A stretch of 64,000 bases of DNA, from positions 1 through 64,000 of the forward strand of contig JBBRVE010000003.1 in NCBI GenBank assembly GCA_038247245.1. The letters run 5' to 3'. The position numbers and the translations under genes were made by a program. The notes under the pieces were generated by a model. That model was not told the origin of the DNA. It ran no database searches and saw only the letters and a list, made by a program, of their open reading frames with translations. Shown one piece after another: positions 27,359 through 36,232 of this stretch (positions within the stretch are counted from its first letter, which is position 1; each line of letters opens with the position of its first letter). This DNA comes from JAPWJZ01 sp038247245. Its GTDB lineage: Bacteria > Pseudomonadota > Alphaproteobacteria > Micavibrionales > UBA2020.

Positions 27359-28668
27359 TTTCACCCGATTTCGGCCCCAACCTGTTCGGCGAAGAGCCGC
27401 CCGCCATCAAAAAAACGGCGATGCGCAAATTCAACTGCCCGTCCTGCGGCGGTGAAATCCAGATCCGCGCGCTCGGCCATACGCTGACCGCCGTCTGCGC
27501 GCATTGCGGCACGGTCGTCGATGTGGCCGATGAACGGTTGCAGGTCATCACCGACGTCAACACCAAACTGCGCCCCACGCTGCTGGATATCGGCCAGCGC
27601 GGAAAATTCGACGGCATTGATTGGGAAGTCATCGGCTATGTGCTGAAAAGCGACCGCACGAAGCAGTATTTCTGGGACGAATACCTGTTGTTCAACCCCT
27701 ATCACGGCTTCCGTTTTCTGGTGCAGCAGGACGGCCACTGGAATTTCGTGCGTATCGTGAAGCAGGAGTTTGAACGGCTCGGCTTTGTCAGCACCGTCTG
27801 GCTGGAGCAGCATTCCTTCGATCCCTTCCTGCGCGACCAGCCGATCGTGCAGTATGTGAAGGGCGAATTTTACTGGCGCGTGCGCAAGGGCGATACCGCC
27901 ACGACCGAAGATTACGTCAGCCCGCCCTATATGCTGTCGTTCGAAAAAGTGCCCGGCGAGGAAACCGCTTCGCTCTGCGAATACACGCTGCCCGAAACCG
28001 TGCGCGACGCCTTCGGATTGAATGTATCCATGCCCGCGCGCAAGGGCGTTGCGCCGAACCAGCCATCGCCGTTTAACCTGAAAGCTACTTTGAAAGTCGC
28101 TGCGGCAGCGGCCGCGCTTGCCCTCTTGATCCACGTTACCGATACAGCGTCATCGGCGTCACAGGTGGTGGTGGCGGTGAATGCGACGCATATGCCGGGC
28201 GACCAGACGCGCATCTTTACCTCCGAACCCTTTGCAATACCGCGCGCGTCAAACGTGCTGGTGCAGACAGGGGCACAGGTGTCGAATTCATGGGCGGAAA
28301 TCAACCTGTCCTTCGTCAACGAAGAAACCAAGGAAATTTTCGAGCTGACCGAGGGCATGGAATTCTATTATGGTTCCGATTCCGACGGCCCCTGGCGGGA
28401 AGGCAGCCCGAATGCTGATGGCTACCTGTCATCTGTGCCCGCCGGCACCTACCGCATGACCTATGACGTTGAATCCGACACGCTGCAAAAAGGCCAGCCG
28501 CAGCCTATCAGCATTCAGGCGAAGCGCGACGTGACGCCGATAGGCAATCTTGCCTGGACGCTGTTCATGCTGCTGCTCTATCCGGGCATCGCGTGGCTGC
28601 GGTCGTCGTCGTTTGAAAGCCGTCGCTGGGAAAACAGCGATTTCCCACGCAGCGGGGGCGAGGAGTAA
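27355..28668 (+). CDS. Zinc-ribbon DUF4178 protein with membrane anchors (second copy)
   Basis: 437 residues: a zinc ribbon (FNCPSCGGEI and VCAHCGTV at about 27-53), a DUF4178 domain (about 70-220, including DRTKQYFWDEYLLFNPYHG), a hydrophobic helix (about 246-262), an extracytoplasmic-looking domain (about 265-390) and a second helix (about 400-417, LAWTLFMLLLYPGIAWL). The topology suggests a cytoplasmic sensor or scaffold joined to a periplasmic domain. It overlaps the first copy by 4 nt. Function unknown. Confidence 0.78.
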   Translation: MISPDFGPNLFGEEPPAIKKTAMRKFNCPSCGGEIQIRALGHTLTAVCAHCGTVVDVADERLQVITDVNTKLRPTLLDIGQRGKFDGIDWEVIGYVLKSDRTKQYFWDEYLLFNPYHGFRFLVQQDGHWNFVRIVKQEFERLGFVSTVWLEQHSFDPFLRDQPIVQYVKGEFYWRVRKGDTATTEDYVSPPYMLSFEKVPGEETASLCEYTLPETVRDAFGLNVSMPARKGVAPNQPSPFNLKATLKVAAAAAALALLIHVTDTASSASQVVVAVNATHMPGDQTRIFTSEPFAIPRASNVLVQTGAQVSNSWAEINLSFVNEETKEIFELTEGMEFYYGSDSDGPWREGSPNADGYLSSVPAGTYRMTYDVESDTLQKGQPQPISIQAKRDVTPIGNLAWTLFMLLLYPGIAWLRSSSFESRRWENSDFPRSGGEE

Positions 28669-28670
28669 TC

Positions 28671-28811
28671 ATGCCTAAAATCTACACAATATTCTGTATC
28701 GCGGTGCTGGGGATGTATGGTTACGCCAATGCCCGCGGTATCGTTTACAGCGCATATCTATCCGCCAGCGGCACCGCGCAAAAGGCCGCATCCGCCCGTT
28801 ATCACAAATAG
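28671..28811 (+). CDS. 46-aa small membrane protein
   Basis: Short gene of 46 residues, starting MPKIYTIFCIAVLGMYGYAN and ending SARYHK. A GAGGAG ribosome site lies just upstream and the ATG is 2 nt after the previous stop; the next gene starts 10 nt downstream, so it fits the operon exactly. One N-terminal hydrophobic segment suggests a membrane or exported peptide. I do not recognise the family. Position between DUF4178 and DUF350 genes suggests a structural partner. Confidence 0.6.
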   Translation: MPKIYTIFCIAVLGMYGYANARGIVYSAYLSASGTAQKAASARYHK

Positions 28812-28821
28812 GAGAAGTACA

Positions 28822-29043
28822 ATGGAAGAATTCGTCAACATGAAATACGTCTATGCTGCGCTCATCTATTCGGGGCTCGGCATCATCATCCTCGGTTTTT
28901 CCTTTCTGGTGTTTGATATCGTCACGCCGAAATTCAGCATCTGGAAAGAACTGGTCGAAAAACAGAACGTCGCGATGGCGGTTTTCCTCGCCTCGCTGAT
29001 GATCTCGATGGCGATCATCATTTCTTCCGCCGTTCACGGCTGA
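28822..29043 (+). CDS. DUF350 membrane protein
   Basis: 73-residue protein with two transmembrane helices (about 10-33 and 50-70) and the linker FDIVTPKFSIWKELVEKQN, typical of a single DUF350 unit (YjfL family). The ATG at 28822 has GGAG 7 nt upstream; a longer in-frame start would run through the preceding small gene. Function of DUF350 is not established. Its neighbour is a membrane-embedded spermidine synthase, an association I recall from other genomes. Confidence 0.8.
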   Translation: MEEFVNMKYVYAALIYSGLGIIILGFSFLVFDIVTPKFSIWKELVEKQNVAMAVFLASLMISMAIIISSAVHG

Positions 29044-29048
29044 TCGCG

Positions 29049-30563
29049 ATGCAGACGCTGCTGCTGATATCGGTGATCGTGATTGCGACCTGCGGGCTTG
29101 TGTACGAGCTGATCGCGGGCACGGCCGCCAGTTATTTGCTGGGCGACAGCGTCACGCAATTTTCTACCGTTATCGGCTGCTACCTGTTCGCGATGGGCGC
29201 GGGGTCGTGGCTCACCAAATATGTGGAACGCAACCTGATCGGCGTTTTCATCAAGGTGGAAATTTTAGTGGGTGCCATCGGCGGCGCTTCGGCCATGCTG
29301 CTGTTCCTGCTGTTCGACCATGTGGCGTCGTTCCGCGTTCTGCTGTACTTCCTCGTGTTTATCATCGGCATGCTGGTGGGCGTTGAAATCCCTTTGCTGC
29401 TGCGTATCCTGAAGGACCGCCTGGAATTCCGCGAGCTGGTCAGCCGCGTGCTGGCGCTCGATTATCTCGGCGCGCTGTTTGCCTCCATCCTGTTTCCGCT
29501 GGTATTGGTGCCGTATCTGGGGCTGGTGAAATCCAGCTTCCTGTTCGGCATGATGAATGTGGGTGTCGCGGTCTGGGTGATTTACGCGCTGAAGGACGAA
29601 GTGCCGTCGCTGGCTGCATCGCGCGCCTCCGCGATCATCGTGCTGGTGCTGCTGACTTTCGGCTTTGTGTATTCCGAACGTATCATGACGATTGCCGAAA
29701 GCGGCGCGTATCCGGGTTCGGTCATTTTCTCCCAATCCACGCCGTATCAACGCATCGTCATCACCAAGACGCGGCATGATCTGCGCCTGTTCCTGAATTC
29801 CAACCTGCAATTCAGTTCGGTCGATGAGTACCGGTATCACGAGGCGTTGGTGCATCCGGCCCTATCGGCACTGGATAACCCGAAATCGGTTTTGATCTTC
29901 GGTGGCGGCGACGGGCTGGCGCTGCGTGAAGTCTTGAAATACCCCTCCGTCGAAAAAGTCGTGATGATCGACCTCGACCCCGCGATGACCGAGCTGTTTT
30001 CGCAAAGCGATATCCTGACGCAGCTCAACAACGGCTCGCTGCTGTCCAAAAAACTGGAAATCGTGCACAAGGACGCCTTTATCTGGGTGCGCGAAATGCA
30101 GCAGAGCGCGAACCCGCCGCAATTCGATGCCGTCATCAGCGACGTGCCCGACCCGTCCAATTTTTCCATCGGCAAGCTGTATTCCCGCACCTTCTTTTCC
30201 GCCCTGAAATCACTCGTGCATGACAAAAGCGTGATCGTGGTGCAAAGCACCTCGCCGCTGGTTGCGCGCAAGGCGTTCTGGTGCGTGAACAACACGTTGC
30301 AGGATGCCGGTTTCAAGACCGCGCCGTACCATTTGAATGTCCCGGCCTTCGGCGAATGGGGTTATGTGATCGCCAGCCTGTCGGATTTCACGGTGCCTGA
30401 AAAATACCCCGCCGGTTTGAAATACATCACCGCGCGTTCCGCCGCCGATATGTTTTACTTCCCGCCCGATATGGCGCATCTGGACACCAAAATCCAGCGG
30501 CTCGACGATCAGGCGCTGGTGCGTTATTTCGACCAGGAATGGTCGGAATACCAGATTTACTAA
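29049..30563 (+). CDS. Membrane-embedded spermidine synthase-like aminopropyltransferase
   Basis: 504 residues with about seven N-terminal transmembrane helices (to about 210), then a spermidine-synthase (SpeE) domain with SAM-type fold: YHEALVHPAL, GGGDGLALREVLKY, VVMIDLDPAMTE and ISDVPDPSN. The canonical acidic motif of SpeE is DSTDP, so the active-site loop is somewhat changed. Expected reaction: transfer of an aminopropyl group from decarboxylated SAM to an amine; the membrane domain may couple this to transport or to a membrane-bound acceptor. AdoMet decarboxylase is encoded three genes downstream. Confidence 0.85.
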   Translation: MQTLLLISVIVIATCGLVYELIAGTAASYLLGDSVTQFSTVIGCYLFAMGAGSWLTKYVERNLIGVFIKVEILVGAIGGASAMLLFLLFDHVASFRVLLYFLVFIIGMLVGVEIPLLLRILKDRLEFRELVSRVLALDYLGALFASILFPLVLVPYLGLVKSSFLFGMMNVGVAVWVIYALKDEVPSLAASRASAIIVLVLLTFGFVYSERIMTIAESGAYPGSVIFSQSTPYQRIVITKTRHDLRLFLNSNLQFSSVDEYRYHEALVHPALSALDNPKSVLIFGGGDGLALREVLKYPSVEKVVMIDLDPAMTELFSQSDILTQLNNGSLLSKKLEIVHKDAFIWVREMQQSANPPQFDAVISDVPDPSNFSIGKLYSRTFFSALKSLVHDKSVIVVQSTSPLVARKAFWCVNNTLQDAGFKTAPYHLNVPAFGEWGYVIASLSDFTVPEKYPAGLKYITARSAADMFYFPPDMAHLDTKIQRLDDQALVRYFDQEWSEYQIY

Positions 30564-30564
30564 C

Positions 30565-32181
30565 ATGATATTCACGCGCAGGCAGTTGCTGAAATCCGGC
30601 GCGGCATTTGCGGCGGCGCTTGGCTTCGGGCGCGTCCGCCACGCGGAGGCGGACGCGCCCGTCACCGGCCAAATCCTTGGCGCATCAGCCAAGATCGGGC
30701 ACCAGTTGCGCGGCGGTACATTCCCTGCACCCATAACGACGACTGAAAAAGACACCGTCATCATCGGCGGTGGCATTGCGGGGCTTGGGGCCGGATACCG
30801 TTTGCTGAATGCGGGCGTCACCGATTTCACCATCCTTGAACTTGAACAAGATACCGGCGGCAACGCCCAGAGCGGCAAAAACAATGTTTCCGCCTATCCT
30901 TGGGGCGCGCATTATGTGCCGCTGTTGACCGATGAATGCAGGGCGGTAAAAAAACTGTTCCGCGACTTCGGCATCATCACGGGCGAAGATGACAAAGGGC
31001 GTGCGATTTATAACGAATACTACCTCTGCTCCGATCCGCATGAACGGCTCTATATGTTTGGCCGCTGGCAGGAAGGCCTTGTACCGCAAGCGGGCGCAAC
31101 CGATGAAGACCGCCGCCAGTATGATGCGTTCTTTAAACAGGTCGAAGGATTGCGCAATGTGCGGGGCAAGGATGGCAGGAAACTGTTCGCCATCCCCGTC
31201 GATGACAGTTCGCAGGATGCCGATTGGCTCGCGCTCGATGCCCTCACGATGCGCGAATGGATGCTGCGCGAAGGCTACACCTCGAAATACCTGCAATGGC
31301 ATGTCGATTACGGCTGCCGCGACGATTATGGCGTGACGCTGGATGATACATCCGCATGGGCGGGCATCCATTATTTTGCGGGACGGTCGGGCGTGGCCGC
31401 CAATACCGACGACAGCAATTTCGTTACATGGCCCGACGGTAACGGCTTTATCGCCAAAAAACTCGCCGCACCGCTTGCCGGGAACATCACGACACAGGCT
31501 TTGGTGTTCGCGGTGAAGCGCGAGGGCGAGCATGTGGCCGTCGATTACCTCGACCAGAAAACCGGCACCGCGCACCGCATTTCCGCCCGCACGGTCATCA
31601 TGGCAACGCCGCAATTCGTGTCGGCGCGGTTGCTGCCCGAAATCGCATCGGATAATTTCAGCTATGCGCCTTGGGCGGTTGCCAATATCACCGTCACCCG
31701 CATGCCCGAAGGCACAGGGGCGGAGCTGGCATGGGATAACATGGTTTTCGACAGCAAATTGCTGGGCTACGTCGTGGCGACGCATCAGGGGCTGGAAACC
31801 AATCCCCGCAAAACCGTGCTCACTTATTACTGGCCGCTCAGCCACCTGCCGCCGAAACAGGCGCGGGAGGAAGCGCTGGCGCGTTCATACGAGCAATGGC
31901 GCGATATTTTCCTCGGCGAATTGCTGGCGGTGCATCCGGAATTGAAGGGCTTCGTCAAATCGCTGGATGTCTGGATCTGGGGGCATGCCATGGTGCGCCC
32001 CTTGAAGGGATTTATGTGGGGCGATGCGCGCCGCAATATGCTGAAGCAAACGCCACCCGTTTTCTACGCCCATTCCGATATGAGCGGCATCTCGATTTTC
32101 GAGGAAGCCTATACCCATGGTGTCCGCGCCGCCGAAAATACGCTGGTGCATCTGGGCCGCGCGTTCGCAACGGAGCTGTAA
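30565..32181 (+). CDS. Tat-exported FAD-dependent amine-oxidase-like protein
   Basis: 538 residues. The N-terminus has a twin-arginine signal (TRRQLLKSGAAFAAALGFG), so the folded flavoprotein is probably exported to the periplasm. The FAD motif is VIIGGGIAGLGAGYRLL (about 65-81), followed by ELEQDTGGNAQSG. The overall layout resembles NAD(P)-binding/amine oxidase flavoproteins. In an operon with spermidine synthase and AdoMet decarboxylase, a polyamine oxidase-type role is a reasonable guess, but the substrate cannot be read from the sequence. It starts 1 nt after the preceding stop. Confidence 0.78.
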   Translation: MIFTRRQLLKSGAAFAAALGFGRVRHAEADAPVTGQILGASAKIGHQLRGGTFPAPITTTEKDTVIIGGGIAGLGAGYRLLNAGVTDFTILELEQDTGGNAQSGKNNVSAYPWGAHYVPLLTDECRAVKKLFRDFGIITGEDDKGRAIYNEYYLCSDPHERLYMFGRWQEGLVPQAGATDEDRRQYDAFFKQVEGLRNVRGKDGRKLFAIPVDDSSQDADWLALDALTMREWMLREGYTSKYLQWHVDYGCRDDYGVTLDDTSAWAGIHYFAGRSGVAANTDDSNFVTWPDGNGFIAKKLAAPLAGNITTQALVFAVKREGEHVAVDYLDQKTGTAHRISARTVIMATPQFVSARLLPEIASDNFSYAPWAVANITVTRMPEGTGAELAWDNMVFDSKLLGYVVATHQGLETNPRKTVLTYYWPLSHLPPKQAREEALARSYEQWRDIFLGELLAVHPELKGFVKSLDVWIWGHAMVRPLKGFMWGDARRNMLKQTPPVFYAHSDMSGISIFEEAYTHGVRAAENTLVHLGRAFATEL

Positions 32182-32184
32182 GTC

Positions 32185-33288
32185 ATGAAAAAACAGCCCT
32201 GGATCGCCTCCGCGCCGCTCGACCTCGGCTTTATCATCGGCCCTGCCTTTGCCGTGACGGCGGTAGTCGTGCTGTTCCGCGACAAGCTGGCGATGGTCGA
32301 GGGCACGCCGCCATGGTTGTGGCTGCTGTTGGTGGTAGGCGTGGATGTCAGCCATGTTTACAGCACGCTGTTCCGCACGTATCTGGACCGCGAGGAATTG
32401 AAAAAGCGTCTGGCGCTGTACACCCTCGCGCCGCTGCTGGCCTGGGTGGGCGGAGCGATGCTGTACAGCATCGATGCCATCGTATTCTGGCGCGTGCTGG
32501 CTTATCTGGCGGTATTCCATTTCATGCGCCAGCAATACGGCTTCATGATGATCTATTCCCGCGCCGAACGCGACCGCCCGGAATGGACGCGCAAAATGGA
32601 TCAAGCCGTCATTTACCTCGCAACGCTGTTCCCGCTTGTCTACTGGCATGTACATCACCGCGCCTTCAACTGGTTCGTGGCGGGTGATTTTTTCAAGCTG
32701 GACATGCCGGAACTGGGAAATGTCGCGGGCGGCATTTTTTGCATTGTATTACTCGCCTATATTGCCAAGGAAATACGTTTTTCCGTCGCCGAAAAAAATG
32801 TGAACCTGCCGAAACACCTGCTGTTGCTGGGTACCGCCCTTTCATGGAGTGTGGGGATTGTGGTGTTTAACAGCGATCTGGCCTTTACAGCGACCAATGT
32901 GATTGCGCATGGCATCCCCTATATCGCGCTGATCTGGATTTTCGGGCGCAACCAGCGTGATTTGGAAAAAAACCCTTATGTGCAGCCGCGTATCGCAGGC
33001 CTGTTCCGGTGGAAATTTGCGCCTATATTTATCCTCGTGCTGTTCATGCTCGCTTTCGTCGAGGAAGGGCTGTGGGATGGCCTTGTGTGGCGCGAGCACG
33101 GCAGCATTTTCGCGGCGTTTCGCATGTTGCCGCAGGCGGTTTCGGAGGATATTATGGTCTGGCTGATTCCCCTGCTGGCCCTGCCGCAGGCGGTGCATTA
33201 CATCCTCGACGCGTTTATCTGGAAGCATGACCTGAAGGATTCGGAATGGAAAAAGATATTGTTCTTTCAAAAATCAAAGGCGGGCTGA
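32185..33288 (+). CDS. Polytopic membrane protein with conserved histidines
   Basis: 367 residues with about eight hydrophobic helices. Histidines recur near helix ends: DVSHVYSTLFRTYLDRE, FHFMRQQYG, YWHVHHRAFN, AHGIPYIALIW and VHYILDAFIWK. Such a pattern could hold a metal site, as in Brp/Blh-like or other membrane oxygenases, but I cannot assign a family. It begins 3 nt after the FAD oxidoreductase stop and its last 43 nt overlap the start of AdoMet decarboxylase. Operon context implies a role in the same membrane or polyamine process. Confidence 0.65.
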   Translation: MKKQPWIASAPLDLGFIIGPAFAVTAVVVLFRDKLAMVEGTPPWLWLLLVVGVDVSHVYSTLFRTYLDREELKKRLALYTLAPLLAWVGGAMLYSIDAIVFWRVLAYLAVFHFMRQQYGFMMIYSRAERDRPEWTRKMDQAVIYLATLFPLVYWHVHHRAFNWFVAGDFFKLDMPELGNVAGGIFCIVLLAYIAKEIRFSVAEKNVNLPKHLLLLGTALSWSVGIVVFNSDLAFTATNVIAHGIPYIALIWIFGRNQRDLEKNPYVQPRIAGLFRWKFAPIFILVLFMLAFVEEGLWDGLVWREHGSIFAAFRMLPQAVSEDIMVWLIPLLALPQAVHYILDAFIWKHDLKDSEWKKILFFQKSKAG

Positions 33289-33680
33289 AAAAAGACGGGC
33301 TTGCCGGTGATTTCGTGGCGCCCGGCATGCACCTGCTGATCGATTTCTGGGGCTGTGCCAATATGCAGGATGAACACGGTATCGGACAGGCATTGCGCCG
33401 CGCGGCGGCCGATGCTGGCGCGACCGTGCTGGATGTGCACCTGCACAGCTTTGGCGAACAATCGGGCATCACCGGCGTTGCGACGCTGGCGGAATCGCAT
33501 ATCAGTATCCATACCTGGCCGGAAATCGATTATGTCGCGCTCGACGTTTTTGTGTGCGGCAGCTGCAATGCGTACAAGGCGCTCGATGCACTGGTCGATT
33601 ATTTCCAGCCCGCGCGCCAGCAACTGACCGCGCATGAACGCGGCGTGCCGAACGCAGCGGAAGCGCGGGCGATCGCATGA
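33246..33680 (+). CDS. speD: S-adenosylmethionine decarboxylase proenzyme
   Basis: 144-residue proenzyme that self-cleaves to make a pyruvoyl cofactor and decarboxylates SAM, supplying aminopropyl groups. The cleavage signature LAESHISIHTWPE is intact (pyruvoyl Ser in Glu-Ser-His), with the later Cys in DVFVCGSC. Size fits the prokaryotic class 1B (SpeH-type) enzyme. The ATG at 33246 has AAGGA 7 nt upstream although it lies 43 nt inside the preceding gene; a later Met (residue 28) would cut into the conserved fold. It feeds the spermidine synthase encoded at 29049. Confidence 0.93.
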   Translation: MEKDIVLSKIKGGLKKDGLAGDFVAPGMHLLIDFWGCANMQDEHGIGQALRRAAADAGATVLDVHLHSFGEQSGITGVATLAESHISIHTWPEIDYVALDVFVCGSCNAYKALDALVDYFQPARQQLTAHERGVPNAAEARAIA

Positions 33681-35884
33681 CCGGGGAAACGCAGAAGGAG
33701 GCGCCGCATGCCTGCTGCGGCGGACATAGCCATTCAAAACCCAAACCCCATGCGCCAATGATGGTGCCGGTGGGCGTCGACGTCAAAACGTCCTATATCT
33801 GTCCCATGTGCCCGGGTGTGCGCAGCGCCGTGCCCGCATCATGCCCTATTTGTGGCATGGCTCTGGAACCCGAATTTGTCACGGCGGATACGGGGCCGAA
33901 CCAAGAACAGGAATATATGCGACGCCGTTTCTGGGGCGCAGCCGTTTTAACCGCCCCCGTTTTCGCCATCGAAATGTCGCGCCATTTCGGCCATAACGCC
34001 GATTTTATGTCGGACGTATTCGTGATGCGGCTGCAAATGGCCTTTGCGACTCCCGTCGTGCTTTGGGCGGGCTGGCCGTTTTTCCAGCGTGGCTGGCAAT
34101 CCATCCGCACCGGCAACCTGAACATGTTCACGTTGATCGCTATCGGTACGGGCGTTGCATGGCTTTACAGCATGGTCGCCACCCTGCTTCCGTCTGTTTT
34201 CCCCGAAGGCTTTAAAGGTGAACATGGCCTGGCGGTTTATTTTGAATCCGCCGCCGTCATCACCACGCTGGCATTGCTGGGGCAGGTGCTGGAATTGCGC
34301 GCGCGCGACAAGACGGGCAGCGCTATCCGGGAATTGCTCAAGCTTGCACCGAAAACCGCCCGCGTGGTGCGCGACGGTGCGGAAACCGAAATCAGGCTGG
34401 AGGATATCGCTGTCGGCGATCACCTGCGTGTGCGTCCCGGCGAACGCGTACCGGTCGATGGCGTGATTGTGGATGGCGCAAGCCATCTGGACGAATCCAT
34501 GCTGACCGGTGAGGCGATGCCGGTTGCAAAATCCTCCGGGGATAGCGTCACAGGCGGCACGTACAACCGCGAAGGCAGCTTTATTTTCCACGCTGAAAAA
34601 GTCGGCCGCGATACCATGTTGTCGCGGATTGTGCAGATGGTCTCCGAAGCGCAGCGCAGCCGCGCGCCGATCCAGCGTCTGGCCGATAAATTCGCCGGAT
34701 GGTTCGTGCCTGCGGTCGTGACTGTCGCTATCATCAGCTTTACTTACTGGTCGCTGTTCGGCCCCGCGCCGGCGATGGCTTACGGGCTCCTCTGTGCTGT
34801 TTCCGTGCTCATCATCGCCTGTCCCTGCGCGCTCGGCCTCGCAACGCCGATGTCGGTCATGACGGGCATCGGGCGTGGCGCGGCGGCGGGTGTGCTGGTG
34901 CGCAACGCCGAGGCGCTCGAGATGCTCGAAAAGGCGGATGTGCTGGTGATTGATAAAACCGGTACGCTGACGACGGGCAAACCCGTCGTCACGGCGCTGG
35001 TGGCGGCGCCCGGCTATAACGAAACAATCCTGCTGTCCCTCGCGGCATCGCTGGAACAGGGGAGCGAACACCCGATCGCGCAGGCGATTGTGGCGGCGGC
35101 TGCCGAAAAAAATCTGGCGCAGCCCACGGTCACCTCATTCACCGCCATCCCCGGCCGCGGCGTCTGCGGCGATTGGGATGACGAAGAAGTAATGCTGGGA
35201 AATGCGGGACTGGTCGATGGCATCGATTTCTCCGCGCTTGCACCGCAGGCGGACGCGTTGCAGGCAGACGGCGCGACCGTCGTCTATCTGGCGGCGCATG
35301 GCAAAGCCGTTGGCATCATCGCGGTCAGCGACACAATCAAGCCCAATGCCGCCGATACCATCCGTCAGCTGAAAATGCAGAATTTGCGTATCGTCATGAT
35401 GACCGGCGATGCGCAGGGTTCCGCCGACGCGGTGGCGAAGCAAGCTGGTATCTCGGAAGTTTTCGCAGGCGTGCTGCCGCACGACAAGGCGCGCGTGGTG
35501 AAGGATTTGCAAAAACAGGGACGCATTGTGGCCATGGCGGGCGACGGCATCAACGATGCGCCCGCGCTGGCGCAGGCCGATATCGGCATCGCGATGGGCA
35601 CGGGCGCGGATATCGCGCTGCAGAGCGCGGGCATCACGCTGCTGCATGGCGACCTGTCGGGCATTTTGCGTGCGCGCAACCTGTCAAAGGCGACCTTGCG
35701 CAATATCCGCCAGAACCTGTTTTTCGCCTTCGTCTATAACGCGGCGGGCGTGCCGATTGCGGCGGGCATCCTGTACCCGTTCTTCCACATCCTTCTCACC
35801 CCCATCCATGCGGCGGCGGCGATGAGCCTGAGTTCGTTGTCGGTGATTCTCAACGCTTTACGGCTGCGGCGCGCGAAAATCTGA
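33677..35884 (+). CDS. copA: Copper-translocating P1B-type ATPase
   Basis: 735-residue heavy-metal pump. The His/Cys-rich start (HACCGGHSHSKPKPH) and a heavy-metal-binding domain (YICPMCPG...CPICGMALEP, about 39-66) replace the usual HMA domain. P-type core: TGEAMPV, the transmembrane CPC in IIACPCALGLATP, phosphorylation site DKTGTLT, SEHPIAQAI and GDGINDAPAL. The CPC motif and Cys/Met/His-rich N-terminus indicate Cu(I) export. The ATGA overlap with speD puts it in the polyamine/SPFH operon, an unusual place. No CueR or CopZ gene is adjacent. Confidence 0.92.
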   Translation: MTGETQKEAPHACCGGHSHSKPKPHAPMMVPVGVDVKTSYICPMCPGVRSAVPASCPICGMALEPEFVTADTGPNQEQEYMRRRFWGAAVLTAPVFAIEMSRHFGHNADFMSDVFVMRLQMAFATPVVLWAGWPFFQRGWQSIRTGNLNMFTLIAIGTGVAWLYSMVATLLPSVFPEGFKGEHGLAVYFESAAVITTLALLGQVLELRARDKTGSAIRELLKLAPKTARVVRDGAETEIRLEDIAVGDHLRVRPGERVPVDGVIVDGASHLDESMLTGEAMPVAKSSGDSVTGGTYNREGSFIFHAEKVGRDTMLSRIVQMVSEAQRSRAPIQRLADKFAGWFVPAVVTVAIISFTYWSLFGPAPAMAYGLLCAVSVLIIACPCALGLATPMSVMTGIGRGAAAGVLVRNAEALEMLEKADVLVIDKTGTLTTGKPVVTALVAAPGYNETILLSLAASLEQGSEHPIAQAIVAAAAEKNLAQPTVTSFTAIPGRGVCGDWDDEEVMLGNAGLVDGIDFSALAPQADALQADGATVVYLAAHGKAVGIIAVSDTIKPNAADTIRQLKMQNLRIVMMTGDAQGSADAVAKQAGISEVFAGVLPHDKARVVKDLQKQGRIVAMAGDGINDAPALAQADIGIAMGTGADIALQSAGITLLHGDLSGILRARNLSKATLRNIRQNLFFAFVYNAAGVPIAAGILYPFFHILLTPIHAAAAMSLSSLSVILNALRLRRAKI

Positions 35885-36156
35885 AAATTTGCCTGTCACA
35901 AGCGTCACATTCGCGTTATGGCACCCGCGATTTTGAAAAAAGTTTTTTTCGCGCAAACCTTTCGCGGGATTCAGGAAACACCTGTCGCAAACGCGTTGTC
36001 ACAATAAATTACCTTGAATCCTGAGGTCAAAGTTGAGACAATTTCCATAGGCTCAAGAAGTGTGCACGATCCCGGCCCTCACGAAAAAAGCACAGCAAAT
36101 CCGGCACCGGATTCGTTTTTCGTAAATTTGAAATTTAATAAACCACCCGCTTAGTC
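35885..36156. other. Gene-free stretch between copA and the M3 peptidase
   Basis: The 348-bp gap between the two genes holds no ORF with a plausible ribosome site. Visible items are a direct repeat GTCAC-AAGC-GTCAC near 35897, an A6/T7 run around 35940 that could form a weak hairpin, and AT-rich DNA toward the peptidase start. The last 75 bp carry the candidate promoter listed separately. I see no convincing intrinsic terminator for the long upstream operon. Confidence 0.5.
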
Positions 36157-36184
36157 TTGCCTTTTCCATGCCGCAGGCTAGGAT
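36157..36184 (+). promoter_or_regulatory. Candidate promoter of the M3 peptidase gene
   Basis: TTGCCT (36157-36162) and TAGGAT (36179-36184) with 16-bp spacing, about 50 bp before the ATG. A GAGG ribosome site follows at the normal distance from the start. A second, weaker pair begins at TTGAAA 36128. Confidence 0.35.
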
Positions 36185-36232
36185 TCATTATACAAGAAAA
36201 GTAAACATAACAATCCAACGTGAGGCACAAGA

